From contig JBPCNH010000028.1 in NCBI GenBank assembly GCA_051001455.1, positions 1 to 55,702 of the forward strand: a DNA stretch of 55,702 nucleotides, in the 5' to 3' direction. Positions 1-9,155 of this stretch are shown piece by piece (position 1 is the stretch's first letter; every line of letters begins with the position of its first letter). The notes beneath the pieces are model-generated. The model searched no databases. It saw nothing but the letters and a program-made list of their open reading frames with translations, and was not told the origin of the DNA. Made by a program: the position numbers and the translations under genes. Source of the DNA: JBPCNH01 sp051001455. GTDB taxonomy: Bacteria; Actinomycetota; CADDZG01; WHSQ01.

Positions 1-2
1 GG

Positions 3-800
3 TTGGTTCCGCTCGCGTCGCTGACTGTCGGCAGCGCCCTACTGGTTGCGATTTCGGACGCGATTCAGTCATGGCCGCTCGCACAGCTGCCCCTGTCGGG
101 AGAACAGGTCTTCGACCGGACGGGCGATGGGATCTGGGGCACCTTCGAGGATGTCGGACTTCCGCTGCTCGGAGTCTCGTTCCTGCTGTCCGCGATCTCC
201 CTGGGGTTCCGTTTCCGCCGCGCGCGCGCTGTCGAGCGGCAGGAGATCAAGTGGTTATTGCTCGCCGGCGCTTTAACGATCATCGTGATGTTCACTGCGT
301 CTCCGGCCGCGCCTTGGGACTTGGAACGATCGATCCCGCTGCTGTCTTACGTGGCGCTGTTCACCCTCGGCGCGATACCGGTGGGAGTGGGAATAGCCAT
401 TACCAGATACCACCTATACGACATCGACGTCGTAATCAATCGCACGCTTGTCTACCTTGCACTCACTGCCGTCCTTGGCCTGACGTACCTTGGCGGCGTC
501 GTTCTCTTACAGCGGGCGATCGGCGGCTTTATAGAGGAATCTGACCTAGCGGTTGCCGGTTCGACTCTTGTGGTGGCAGCGTTGTTCAGGCCGGTCAGGT
601 CCAGAGTCCAGGCATTCATCGACCGGCGTTTCTATCGCCACAAGTACGACGCGGCTACGACGGTAGCGAGTTTCTCGAACCGGGTTCGCGATGAGGTGGA
701 TCTCGATGAGTTGTCCCGATACTTGGTGCAGACGACTCGCTCAACGGTGCAGCCCGCTCATGCTTCGCTGTGGATCCGATCTATCGGTGGCCCTTCGTGA
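3..800 (+). CDS. Membrane receptor-like protein 1 of a tandem family of four (5' end outside window)
   Basis: The reading frame is open at the left edge, so the N-terminus is missing. Several hydrophobic segments are followed by a signature shared with the next three genes: LYDIDVVINRTLVY, a last membrane segment, then FIDRRFYR, a short soluble helix and a terminal TVQPxxxSLW motif. In actinobacterial sensor kinases this block lies between the membrane domain and the GAF/kinase part, but here the protein ends at that point. The stop overlaps the GTG of the next gene by 4 bp, so translation is probably coupled. I infer a sensor without its own output domain. The ligand is unknown. Confidence 0.8.
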   Translation: MVPLASLTVGSALLVAISDAIQSWPLAQLPLSGEQVFDRTGDGIWGTFEDVGLPLLGVSFLLSAISLGFRFRRARAVERQEIKWLLLAGALTIIVMFTASPAAPWDLERSIPLLSYVALFTLGAIPVGVGIAITRYHLYDIDVVINRTLVYLALTAVLGLTYLGGVVLLQRAIGGFIEESDLAVAGSTLVVAALFRPVRSRVQAFIDRRFYRHKYDAATTVASFSNRVRDEVDLDELSRYLVQTTRSTVQPAHASLWIRSIGGPS

Positions 801-1996
801 CGCAGCGCAAAGGTTCGGTAGCCGCCGCTCTGGTCGTCATCGTCCTGGTCGTCGCTCTTGGAGCCACCGTCGTCATCTATCAGAAAGAGTCGGGCGTACA
901 GACAGAAGGGATCGCGGGCGCCTTCGTCTGGCCTGCGTTCGGATTCGGGCTGATCGGCGCATTGCTTCTCTGGCGGAGGCCGGAGAACCTTGTGGGGCGC
1001 CTGTTCGCTCTCGACGGGTTGCTACTAGCCACGGGCACCTTTACGGACCACTACGCCCGTTACGTGTTCGGGACCGACAGCGAACTGCCCGCCGGGAACT
1101 GGGCCGCTTGGTACAGCGAGTGGTGGTGGATCCCGTTCCTTTTCCTCACGCTGTGCTTCATACCGATGCTGTTCCCGGAGGGTCAGAACTTGCCGGGCCG
1201 ATGGAGATGGCTCCTGCGCTTCGCTGTGTTCACCATGACGTGGGGCGTCTTGGTGTCGGTGTTCGATCCGGGTCTTGAATACGGCGGAGCAACACGAAGC
1301 GTCGACAACCCCATCGGGATCTCGCCATTTGGCGACCTGGAGGAGGGGTCTTCCTCTGCATTCTTCTTCTTGTCCGCCCTTGTTTGCGTGCTTGGAAGTG
1401 GGGCCAGTCTCGTGGTCCGGTTCGTTCGTTCTAGAGGGACGGAGCGCCGTCAGCTGAAGCTTTTCACTTATGCATGCGGTCTCTTCATCGTTTTGTTCGT
1501 CGGCATGGGTTTGACGGATGGATTTACGGGTCTGAGCCTGCCGCCTTGGACCGAGGGGCTGATCATCACCTTGCCTTCCATAGGCGCCGGCGCTGCGATC
1601 TTGCGACATCGCCTCTACGACATCGACGTCATCATCAACCGCACGCTCGTCTATGGGGCTCTGACGGCGATGCTTGCAGGTGCCTATCTAGGCATCGTTG
1701 TTCTGCTCCAGCGGATCCTGGAGCCTGTCACTGCCGATTCGGATCTGGCGATCGCCGGATCCACCCTCGCGGTTGCGGCATTGTTCCGACCGATGCGCTC
1801 CCGCGTCCAGGGATTCATCGACCGGCGCTTCTACCGTCGCAAGTACGACGCGGCAGCGACGCTGGAGCAATTCTCCGGCGGTTTACGAGATCAGGTCGAG
1901 CTCGAGTCCCTCAATCGTGAATTGATAGGCGTAGTCACACGCACGGTGCAACCGTCGTCTGTGTCCTTGTGGCTCCGCTCGGGAGAGACGTTATGA
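797..1996 (+). CDS. Membrane receptor-like protein 2 of the tandem family
   Basis: A protein of 399 residues. I chose the GTG at 797 because it overlaps the upstream TGA as GTGA, matching the other junctions of this operon; an earlier in-frame start at 770 would overlap by 31 bp. The first two thirds contain several hydrophobic stretches. The last third repeats the family signature: LYDIDVIINRTLVYGALTA, SDLAIAGSTL, FRPMRSRVQGFIDRRFYRRK and a final TVQPSSVSLWL. No kinase, cyclase or phosphatase domain follows. It is clearly paralogous to its neighbours, most strongly in the C-terminal third, and probably shares their signalling partner. Confidence 0.82.
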   Translation: MTQRKGSVAAALVVIVLVVALGATVVIYQKESGVQTEGIAGAFVWPAFGFGLIGALLLWRRPENLVGRLFALDGLLLATGTFTDHYARYVFGTDSELPAGNWAAWYSEWWWIPFLFLTLCFIPMLFPEGQNLPGRWRWLLRFAVFTMTWGVLVSVFDPGLEYGGATRSVDNPIGISPFGDLEEGSSSAFFFLSALVCVLGSGASLVVRFVRSRGTERRQLKLFTYACGLFIVLFVGMGLTDGFTGLSLPPWTEGLIITLPSIGAGAAILRHRLYDIDVIINRTLVYGALTAMLAGAYLGIVVLLQRILEPVTADSDLAIAGSTLAVAALFRPMRSRVQGFIDRRFYRRKYDAAATLEQFSGGLRDQVELESLNRELIGVVTRTVQPSSVSLWLRSGETL

Positions 1997-3192
1997 GGTG
2001 GCCCCTCCGCCTGGCGTGGGCGCTGTGGGCGATCTTCCTTATCGCGCTCGTGGGCGCCATCTATGTCGGGCTCCACCGTCCGGAAGGTCCGTCCATCGGC
2101 GTGTTCGATGCAGTGTGGGCGGTTTCGCTCATCGGCTTTCCCACCGTGGGCGTTCTCGTCGTGTCTCGGTTCCCTCGCCGTCCCTTGGGCTGGATCCTCT
2201 GCATCGCTCCCCTCGCGCTGATGGTGGGCGTGTTGCTAAGCGAGCTTGCTGGTCATGGGATCGCGGAGCCCTCTCGCGGCTGGGCGTGGGTGGCCTGGTG
2301 GTCCGAGCTCGTGTTTCCCATCAGTTGGTCATTGATGGTCATGGTCCCTTTGCTCCTCCCCGACGGTCGCCTTCCATCGCGTCGCTGGCGCCCGGTGGTT
2401 TGGGCGATCGGGGTGATGGGGTCGAGCATGGTGGTGAGCTCGGCGTTGCGGCCGGGTTACTTCGAGAATCACGCGCCGCTGAGGAATCCGATCGGGGTCG
2501 AGGCATTGGGCGGGCTGGTCAACGCGGTGCAAATGATCGGAGGATTCGCACAGGCGCTCACCTTGGTCCTTGCAACGCTGTCGCTACCGATCCGTTTCCG
2601 AGGGGCAAGCGGTGCCGAGAGGCAGCGATTGAAGTGGCTAGCGCTGGGCGGCCTCACGATCCTGATATCTATCGGAGTGTTGGCACTTGGAGCGATTAGC
2701 TTCTCCAACGACTATGTGGAAACGGGATTATCGATCGTGATGATCCTCGCCCTGCCCGTATCTATCGGTTTAGCGATCCGGCGGGATCGGCTGTACGACG
2801 TCGACCTGGTTATCAACAAGACCCTCGTCTACGGCGCGCTCTCCGCGATCCTTGCTATCTCCTATCTGACGATCGTGGTGCTCCTGCAGCGTTTGTTCGG
2901 ATCATTCATCGAAGGTTCCGACATCGCGATCGCCGCCTCGACACTCGCGGTTGCGGCACTCTTCCGCCCGATGCGGTCCCGTGTGCAAGCGTTCATCGAC
3001 CGTCGTTTCTACCGGCGTCGTTACGACGCCGCTCGTGCCGTATCGGGGTTCTCCGCACGGTTGCGTGACGAGATCGACCTCGGCCATGTGATGGAGGATC
3101 TGGTTGGGGTGTTGGAAGCGACGGTGCAGCCATCGCGCGTTTCCGTGTGGTTGCCAGAGCGGAAACCGGCTGAAGGTAGCGCCGATGTCTAG
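1993..3192 (+). CDS. Membrane receptor-like protein 3 of the tandem family
   Basis: A protein of 399 residues. The ATG at 1993 overlaps the stop of gene 2 as ATGA. The N-terminal membrane region (about residues 5-275) differs much more from the paralogs than the C-terminal block, which carries LYDVDLVINKTLVYGALSA, FIDRRFYRRRYDAA and TVQPSRVSVWL. Divergent sensor parts on a constant C-terminal block are what one expects if each copy senses something different but contacts the same downstream protein. That role is inference; the paralogy is visible in the sequence. Confidence 0.82.
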   Translation: MRWPLRLAWALWAIFLIALVGAIYVGLHRPEGPSIGVFDAVWAVSLIGFPTVGVLVVSRFPRRPLGWILCIAPLALMVGVLLSELAGHGIAEPSRGWAWVAWWSELVFPISWSLMVMVPLLLPDGRLPSRRWRPVVWAIGVMGSSMVVSSALRPGYFENHAPLRNPIGVEALGGLVNAVQMIGGFAQALTLVLATLSLPIRFRGASGAERQRLKWLALGGLTILISIGVLALGAISFSNDYVETGLSIVMILALPVSIGLAIRRDRLYDVDLVINKTLVYGALSAILAISYLTIVVLLQRLFGSFIEGSDIAIAASTLAVAALFRPMRSRVQAFIDRRFYRRRYDAARAVSGFSARLRDEIDLGHVMEDLVGVLEATVQPSRVSVWLPERKPAEGSADV

Positions 3193-4465
3193 ATCGGTGC
3201 CCACCGAGGGAGCGCGTTCGGCTGGGAGAGAGGCCGGCTCGGCCAGGCTCGGCTGGCTCGTGTGGTGGACCATCGTCGCACTCGAGGTGGCCGCCACCGC
3301 TCTGTTCTTGGCCCACTACCCGCTGCGCGCCACCGCAGCATCTCTCCCGGTTGCGGCCTACTTCGGGCTCTCCCTCGTGACGCTTCTGGTCAGCAGTCTC
3401 GGGTTGATCATCGTCTCGCGGCGTGGCGGCCACGTTATCGGTTGGGTCCTCATGGGGTCGGGTGCGGGGGTCGGCTATGTCACGTTTTCCGAGCATTACG
3501 CGCTCCAGGGCATGGTGGTGCGTCCGGGGTCCTTGCCGGGGGCCGAATTGATCGGCGGGGTTGCAGAGATGCTCGGCCCCGTCGTGTCGTGGATCCCGAT
3601 CATCTTGCTGCTCACGTGGTTCCCAACCGGCAGGGTTCCATCGCCCCGCTGGAGGATCATCCCGATCCTGCTGACGGTGGCAGTGACCCTGATGCTCGTA
3701 GCCTCGTTGACGCCGGGAAGGATCTTGAACATCCCTGGGAGCGAGAAACCATTGGTCTTGAAAGACAGGGAGGACCTCTTACTTACGGCGGGGGACTTCG
3801 CCTGGTTGTTCATGACCGTGGCCCTGTTGCTGGCGGCCGCTTCGCTGGTGGCACGCACCGTTCGTTCTCGTGGGATCGAGCGACAACAGCTGAAGGTCGT
3901 GGGTATCACCGCCGCCATGGTCGTCGGGGGTGCCGCTGTCGCGCTCATGTCCGGGATGTTCGAGGCAACGCCGGCGGAGTCTGCAGCGGGGTTTGTCGCC
4001 TCCGCATTGATGGCGGGGGGCCTACTGTTGCTGCCGGTCGCGGTGACCATAGCGTTGCTCCGCTACCGGCTCTATGACATCGACGTGATCGTCAACCGAG
4101 CCCTCGTCTACGGTTCTCTCACGGCCCTCTTGGCAGGTGGCTATCTGACGATCGTCGTGTTCCTGCAGCGACTCCTGGAACCTCTGACGGCAGAGTCGGA
4201 TCTCGCCATAGCGGCATCCACCCTCGCGGTGGCAGCGCTGTTCAGCCCGCTGCGGTCCCGGGTCCAAGCGTTCATCGACCGCCGTTTCTACCGGCGGCGC
4301 TACGACGCTGCCCTGGCCGTCGAGGGCTTTTCCAGGCGGCTGAGGGACGAGATCGAGCTCGAGGCTGTAGCGGACGGTCTTGCTTCGGTCGTGCGTGAAA
4401 CGGTGCAACCCTCCCATCTAGGACTGTGGCTACCGGACCCATCAGGCGTGGACATCTCTTCGTAA
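3185..4465 (+). CDS. Membrane receptor-like protein 4 of the tandem family
   Basis: A protein of 426 residues. The ATG at 3185 overlaps the end of gene 3 by 8 bp. It has a short hydrophilic N-terminus, then multiple hydrophobic segments, then the shared block: LYDIDVIVNRALVYGSLTA, SDLAIAASTLAVAALF, FIDRRFYRRRYDAALAV and TVQPSHLGLWL. It is the last receptor before the phosphatase gene, 34 bp away. The position where these proteins stop corresponds to where the GAF part begins in longer sensor proteins, and the next gene starts with such GAF-like sequence. Confidence 0.82.
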   Translation: MSRSVPTEGARSAGREAGSARLGWLVWWTIVALEVAATALFLAHYPLRATAASLPVAAYFGLSLVTLLVSSLGLIIVSRRGGHVIGWVLMGSGAGVGYVTFSEHYALQGMVVRPGSLPGAELIGGVAEMLGPVVSWIPIILLLTWFPTGRVPSPRWRIIPILLTVAVTLMLVASLTPGRILNIPGSEKPLVLKDREDLLLTAGDFAWLFMTVALLLAAASLVARTVRSRGIERQQLKVVGITAAMVVGGAAVALMSGMFEATPAESAAGFVASALMAGGLLLLPVAVTIALLRYRLYDIDVIVNRALVYGSLTALLAGGYLTIVVFLQRLLEPLTAESDLAIAASTLAVAALFSPLRSRVQAFIDRRFYRRRYDAALAVEGFSRRLRDEIELEAVADGLASVVRETVQPSHLGLWLPDPSGVDISS

Positions 4466-4499
4466 CGATTCCCGGACGTTGGCGGACTAGAAAGGACGC

Positions 4500-6164
4500 A
4501 TGGTGAAGACAGAGATAGAGGAAGAAGCGGTCGAGGCGAGCGCCCGCACGGCAGACCCTGAAGAGAAGAAGCGGCGGAGGTTCATCGGCCGGCGGCGGTC
4601 CCGCCAGAAGGGCCGCGTGGAAGTATCTCCGGTCGTCGAGACGGCACCGGTAGACATCGCTCCCACCGATCCGGTCTTGGGTTACTTCCAGTCTGCGAGT
4701 GGGGTTGTGGATCTGGACGGTCTCGAGATGGACTCGCCGGGCCTCACCGCATTGCGGGAGGCCGGCGTCAAGCTCGTGGTCCCGCTCGTTACCCAGGGCG
4801 AGCTGATCGGATTATTGAACCTCGGACCGCGCCTCTCCGAGCAGGAGTATTCCGGCGACGACCGCAAGCTCCTCGGAGATCTCGCCGCGCAAGCAGCTCC
4901 GGCTCTTCGAATGGGGCAGCTGGTTAGGGAGCAGCAGGTCGAAGCTCGATCGCGGGAGCGGATCGAACAGGAACTGAAGGTCGCACAGCTGATCCAGCAG
5001 CAGTTCCTGCCGAAAGTGCTCCCCGAGCTTTCGGGGTGGCAGGTTGCGGCCTTCTACCGTCCCGCTCGTGAAGTGGGTGGCGACTTCTACGACTTCATCG
5101 AGCTTCCAGACGGCCGCGTAGGCATCCTCGTCGGCGACGTGACCGACAAGGGAGTACCGGCGGCACTCGTTATGGCCAGCACCCGCAGCATCATTCGGAC
5201 GGTGGCGCCGAGGCTTATGTCTCCGGGAGAGGTGCTTAAGACCGCGAACGAGTTGCTGGTCCCCGACATCCCCGCTCAGATGTTCATCACATGTCTCTAC
5301 GGTGTCCTCGATCCGAGTACAGGTCGCTTCGTGTATGCGAACGCGGGGCACAACCTCCCGTTCGCGTCGAACGGAGAGGAAGTAAGGGAGCTGCGCGCCA
5401 CGGGCATGCCTCTGGGCCTCCTCCCCGGGATGCCTTACGACGAACAGGAAGCAGTGCTGAGTCCGGGCGAGACGATCCTGTTGCACTCCGACGGCATCGC
5501 CGAAGCCCACAACTCAGAGAGGGAGATGTTTGGCTTCCCTCGCATGATGGAGCTTTCCCGTACCGCTCCAGACGGCAGCGAGTTGATCGACCGCACCATG
5601 GAGGAGCTCGATCGGTTCACCGGCGGCGGCGAGCAGGAGGACGACATCACGTTGGTCGCGCTCACCCGGAGTGGAGTCGCCGGTGAAAGGTACCTCCGCG
5701 CCGAGTCCCCTGACAGCGCCCGAGCTAACGGTCATCACACACTTTTGTCCTTTGACATCCCGAGTGTCGAGGGAAATGAACGTCTGGCGATGGACAAGGT
5801 GATGGAGGCCGTGGCGTCCCTGGACCTTGAGCAAGCGCGCCTCGACAAGTTGAAGACTGCGGTTTCCGAAGCGACGATGAACGCGATTGAGCACGGCAAC
5901 AAAGAGAATCCGGATGTCCCTGTCGTCGTAGAGATCGCCGCGGATGATGCCGCGCTGCGCGTGCGCATCACCGATCAGGGCGGGGGAGGCGAGATGCCGG
6001 AGCCGGTGGAACCGGATCTGGCGGCCAAGCTCGCCGGCGAGCAGGCGCCGAGGGGATGGGGCCTGTTCTTGATCAAGAACATGGTCGACGAGATGAACGT
6101 CACTTCTGACGAAAAACACCACACGGTCGAACTAGTCATGCACCTGAGAGGAGCTCATTCATGA
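4500..6164 (+). CDS. GAF - SpoIIE/RsbU phosphatase - RsbW-like HATPase fusion
   Basis: A protein of 554 residues with a good Shine-Dalgarno (gaaagga) before ATG 4500. Order of domains: a basic, low-complexity N-terminus; the C-terminal half of a GAF domain (about residues 60-150); a coiled-coil linker; a PP2C/SpoIIE phosphatase (about 165-395) with the metal-binding motifs VGGDFYDF, GDVTDKGVPAAL, NAGHN, SDGI and EDDITLV; and a GHKL ATPase of anti-sigma-kinase type (about 415-550) with N-box EATMNAIEHGN and GWGLFLIKNM. It therefore combines both opposing enzymes of a partner-switching pathway in one chain: dephosphorylation and phosphorylation of a STAS antagonist. The two STAS proteins encoded directly downstream are the obvious substrates. 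Confidence 0.9.
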   Translation: MVKTEIEEEAVEASARTADPEEKKRRRFIGRRRSRQKGRVEVSPVVETAPVDIAPTDPVLGYFQSASGVVDLDGLEMDSPGLTALREAGVKLVVPLVTQGELIGLLNLGPRLSEQEYSGDDRKLLGDLAAQAAPALRMGQLVREQQVEARSRERIEQELKVAQLIQQQFLPKVLPELSGWQVAAFYRPAREVGGDFYDFIELPDGRVGILVGDVTDKGVPAALVMASTRSIIRTVAPRLMSPGEVLKTANELLVPDIPAQMFITCLYGVLDPSTGRFVYANAGHNLPFASNGEEVRELRATGMPLGLLPGMPYDEQEAVLSPGETILLHSDGIAEAHNSEREMFGFPRMMELSRTAPDGSELIDRTMEELDRFTGGGEQEDDITLVALTRSGVAGERYLRAESPDSARANGHHTLLSFDIPSVEGNERLAMDKVMEAVASLDLEQARLDKLKTAVSEATMNAIEHGNKENPDVPVVVEIAADDAALRVRITDQGGGGEMPEPVEPDLAAKLAGEQAPRGWGLFLIKNMVDEMNVTSDEKHHTVELVMHLRGAHS

Positions 6165-6508
6165 CAACGGCGATAGCAGGTGCCTCCGGCAGGGTTGATG
6201 GCTCTGTTGGTGTCATCGAGATGACAGGTCAGGTGAACCGCCAAGCTGAAGAGGTGGTGAACCAGGCCTATGAAGATGCAACAGGCGATGGCGTCAAGTC
6301 ACTCGACCTGCTTTTCGCAGACGTGGACTACATCAACAGCACCGGCATCGCGGTGATCGTTGGAGTCCTGGCCCGAGCTCGCAAGGACGGCATCACCGTC
6401 GCGGCACATGGTCTGACTGATCACTACAAGCACGTCTTTCAGATCACCCGCCTGTCTGACTTCATGAGCATCGAGGACGACAACGGAGAAGGGGGAACCG
6501 GGGCATGA
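6161..6508 (+). CDS. STAS-domain anti-sigma factor antagonist-like protein 1
   Basis: A protein of 115 residues, the usual size for SpoIIAA/RsbV-type proteins. The ATG overlaps the phosphatase stop as ATGA. It has the alternating hydrophobic pattern of the STAS fold and the phosphorylation loop YINSTGIAVIV, where the Ser in INSTG sits at the position phosphorylated in RsbV/SpoIIAA. The segment HYKHVFQITRL is also typical. It is expected to be phosphorylated by the HATPase domain and reset by the SpoIIE domain encoded upstream. No dedicated sigma factor gene is adjacent, so the final target is unknown. Confidence 0.88.
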   Translation: MTTAIAGASGRVDGSVGVIEMTGQVNRQAEEVVNQAYEDATGDGVKSLDLLFADVDYINSTGIAVIVGVLARARKDGITVAAHGLTDHYKHVFQITRLSDFMSIEDDNGEGGTGA

Positions 6509-6849
6509 ACAGTCCAACTCTTGTGATGGATGTAAGGAAGGTTCGTGACGACGTCAGCGTCATCGACGTAAAGGGCGACGTCACGGCCGCTTCAGAGGAC
6601 GCTTTAACGGAGGCGTTCGAGGAAGCTTCGCCCAAAGGCATCAAGCGGATCGTCTTCAACTTCGAAGGCCTCGAGTACATGAACAGTAGTGGCATCGGCT
6701 TGATCGTCACCTTGCTCGTCAGGGCGAACCGGGCGGGACAGAAGATCGCTGCCTACGGTCTCACGGAGCACTACCGGCAGATCTTCGAACTCACCCGTCT
6801 CGACGACGCCATCTCTATCCACAGCACCGAGAGCGAAGCTCTCGCATAG
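6505..6849 (+). CDS. STAS-domain anti-sigma factor antagonist-like protein 2
   Basis: A protein of 114 residues that overlaps STAS 1 as ATGA. It contains the conserved loop YMNSSGIGLIVTLL with the phosphorylatable Ser, and HYRQIFELTRLDD near the end. It is a clear paralog of the preceding gene, but the two differ over much of their length, so they may bind different partners. Two antagonists behind one bifunctional kinase/phosphatase suggest a branched output. This is inferred from order and motifs, not from a known pathway. Confidence 0.88.
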   Translation: MNSPTLVMDVRKVRDDVSVIDVKGDVTAASEDALTEAFEEASPKGIKRIVFNFEGLEYMNSSGIGLIVTLLVRANRAGQKIAAYGLTEHYRQIFELTRLDDAISIHSTESEALA

Positions 6850-6872
6850 CAGGAAGGTAAGGAGGTAGCACT

Positions 6873-7706
6873 ATGGCGCGCGACGAGGGGAACTGGGCCA
6901 AGCAGGGCAAACAGCTGCACGTTGGTGAAGTGCCCAGCGAAGCGATCAATCTGAATCTCGAGGGTCGTTCGGTACACAGTCCGATCCAGGGGTTCGGCCG
7001 CATGTGGCAGAAGACCTATCGGATCGATCTCGGCAACGGGATCACTCCCGAGGAAGTCATCAAGGTCTGGAAAGCGGAGTTCCCGAGCTTCTGGCCTAAG
7101 GGAAATGCTTTCTACGGTCCTCTCACCGGCATCGCCCCGGGTGATGTCGCGCTTCTGAACCTCACGATGCCCGGCCGCGTCAAGCTTTCGACCGGAGTCC
7201 TGGTGCTGTACGCAGATGACGAGTCGTTCACGCTGATGACTCCGGAAGGCCACATGTTCGCCGGCTGGATCACTTTCAGTGCATATGAGAAGAACGACGG
7301 GACCACCGCACAGGCCCAGGTGCTCATGCGGGCGAGCGACCCCTTGTATGAGCTTGGACTCAGCCTCGGTGGCCACCGCAAAGAGGACAAGTTCTGGGAG
7401 CAAACGCTGAAGTCGCTCGCCGCCTTCTTGGATATCGAGGGTCGATTCGAGATGAAGCACGTATGCGTCGACAAGAAGCGTCAGTGGAGACGGGCCCGCA
7501 ACATCCGGCAGAACGCGGCGATCCGTTCGGGGATCTATGCCTTCGGTACTCCGTTCCGGGCGATGCGCAAGCCGTTCGTAAAGAATGGCGTCACCGTGGT
7601 GGAGACCCCGCCCCCCCTTGTCGGCACCCAGCAGGTGGTCTCGACGGACGCTGACGTGGAGCACACTGTGATCGCTCCACAGTCGACGACGGAGGATCCT
7701 AGATAA
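6873..7706 (+). CDS. Conserved hypothetical protein, possibly SRPBCC-like
   Basis: A protein of 277 residues preceded by a very strong ribosome site (aaggaggt) 23 bp after the STAS gene. No signal peptide or membrane segment is visible. Residues about 40-190 have a mix of beta-strand-like stretches (FGRMWQKTYRIDL, GDVALLNLTMPG, VLVLYADDESFTLMTPEGH) and a late helix, which is compatible with a helix-grip (SRPBCC) fold, but I cannot name the family with certainty. The C-terminus, after about residue 240, is low in structure. Its place in the partner-switching operon hints at a linked role. The stop overlaps the apparent start of the next gene. Confidence 0.7.
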   Translation: MARDEGNWAKQGKQLHVGEVPSEAINLNLEGRSVHSPIQGFGRMWQKTYRIDLGNGITPEEVIKVWKAEFPSFWPKGNAFYGPLTGIAPGDVALLNLTMPGRVKLSTGVLVLYADDESFTLMTPEGHMFAGWITFSAYEKNDGTTAQAQVLMRASDPLYELGLSLGGHRKEDKFWEQTLKSLAAFLDIEGRFEMKHVCVDKKRQWRRARNIRQNAAIRSGIYAFGTPFRAMRKPFVKNGVTVVETPPPLVGTQQVVSTDADVEHTVIAPQSTTEDPR

Positions 7707-9136
7707 CTTCTTCAGCTGGTTCCGGCCCCGATGCGGTTGTGGTCGGGGCCGGTCCGAATGGCCTCGCCGCGGCGATCGAGCTGGCGCGCGCCGGACGGTC
7801 CGTGGTCGTTTACGAGGCGGCTGCCACCGCCGGTGGTGGCACGCGCAGCGGCGAGTTGACCGAGCCGGGCTTCCTTCATGACGTGTGCTCCGCGATCCAC
7901 CCTTTGCTATTGGCGTCCCCGTTCTTCTCCGGTCTATCTCTGGAGCGTCTCGGGCTGGAAGTCGTCCAGCCGGATGCTCCCCTGGCTCACCCGGTGGACG
8001 GCGGGCGCGCCGTGGTGGTGGAAAGATCGGTTGAGGCAACGGCCGCCGCCCTAGGACGGGACGAGAAGGCTTATCTCCGCACCTTCGGGCCCTTGGTTGA
8101 GCGCGCTGCCGAACTTGTACCCGAGCTCTTGGGTCCGCTCCGACCACCGCGTCATCCGTTCGTACTGGCGAGGTTCGGCCTCCCTGCCCTTAGATCGGCG
8201 ACAGGGTTCGCCCGTTCTCGTTTCGAAACTCCTGAGGCACGCGGACTCTTCGGCGGGGTGGCCGCGCACTCGATGCTCCCGCTCGGCGCTTCACCGACGG
8301 CGGGGGTGGGGCTCTTGCTGATGATCCTGGCGCATCACGTCGGTTGGCCGCTCGTGAAGGGCGGTTCGCAGCGGATCGCCGATGCTCTAGTCGACGAGCT
8401 CCGCTCTCTTGGAGGCGATGTGATCACGAACCACGAGGTGCGAGACATAGCCGATCTCCCCGGTGTCGCCGCCTACCTGTTCGACGTGACCCCGCGCCAG
8501 CTCGTGGATATAGCGGGGGAGCGTCTCCCCGCTCGCTACCGCTCGCGTCTCGGTCGCTATCGCTACGGCCCGGGAGTGTTCAAGATCGACTGGGCGCTTT
8601 CCGAGCCCGTGCCGTGGAGAGCTCCGGGATGCCGGCGCGCCGCCACGGTCCACCTCGGCTGGTCGCTCGAGGAGTTGGCCGCATCCGAGTCGGCTGCGAA
8701 CTCCGGCGAACACAGTTCCAAGCCCTTCACGCTGGTTGTGCAACAGAGCCTTTTCGATCCCACACGGGCTCCTGAAGGCAAGCACACTCTGTGGGCCTAC
8801 TGCCACGTCCCGTCCGGATCGGCCCGTGACATGACATCGGTGATCGAAGCCCAGATCGAAAGGTTCGCTCCCGGGTTCAGAGACACTGTCCTCGCTCGAC
8901 AGACTTGTAACGCGCAAGAGATGGCCGCCTACAACGCCAACTACGTCGGCGGCGACATCAACGGAGGGCTCCAGGACCTACGTCAACACTTCACCCGCCC
9001 GGTCGCGCGCGTTTCGCCGTACACCACCCCCGCGAAGGACATCTTCTTATGCTCGTCATCGACCCCTCCGGGCGGGGGAGTGCACGGGATGTGCGGAGTT
9101 TTCGCCGCCCGCGCCGCTCTCAAACGAGCTTTCTAA
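7703..9136 (+). CDS. FAD/NAD(P)-dependent oxidoreductase, phytoene dehydrogenase-like, with apparent ATA start
   Basis: A flavin enzyme with an N-terminal dinucleotide-binding motif (DAVVVGAGPNGLAAAIELA) and the acidic end of the second strand (VVVYEA), followed by GGGTRS, as in the CrtI/phytoene-desaturase amine oxidase superfamily. A C-terminal FAD-binding stretch (SSSTPPGGGVHGMCG) is also present. The frame opens after a TAG at 7700-7702. The only standard start, GTG 7739, would cut the first beta strand. A GGAGGA box at 7691-7696 sits 6 nt before an ATA at 7703, which overlaps the previous stop as ATAA. I therefore place the start at ATA; 477 residues. A G-to-A change in an ancestral ATGA junction is likely. 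The substrate is unknown. Confidence 0.82.
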   Translation: MTSSAGSGPDAVVVGAGPNGLAAAIELARAGRSVVVYEAAATAGGGTRSGELTEPGFLHDVCSAIHPLLLASPFFSGLSLERLGLEVVQPDAPLAHPVDGGRAVVVERSVEATAAALGRDEKAYLRTFGPLVERAAELVPELLGPLRPPRHPFVLARFGLPALRSATGFARSRFETPEARGLFGGVAAHSMLPLGASPTAGVGLLLMILAHHVGWPLVKGGSQRIADALVDELRSLGGDVITNHEVRDIADLPGVAAYLFDVTPRQLVDIAGERLPARYRSRLGRYRYGPGVFKIDWALSEPVPWRAPGCRRAATVHLGWSLEELAASESAANSGEHSSKPFTLVVQQSLFDPTRAPEGKHTLWAYCHVPSGSARDMTSVIEAQIERFAPGFRDTVLARQTCNAQEMAAYNANYVGGDINGGLQDLRQHFTRPVARVSPYTTPAKDIFLCSSSTPPGGGVHGMCGVFAARAALKRAF

Positions 9137-9155
9137 ACCGGGGTTAAATGAGGTT

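Noticed and set aside
6771..8147. Minus-strand frame across the STAS, hypothetical and oxidoreductase genes
   Set aside because: It spans three supported genes on the opposite strand and is Arg-rich, as expected for a GC-driven shadow.
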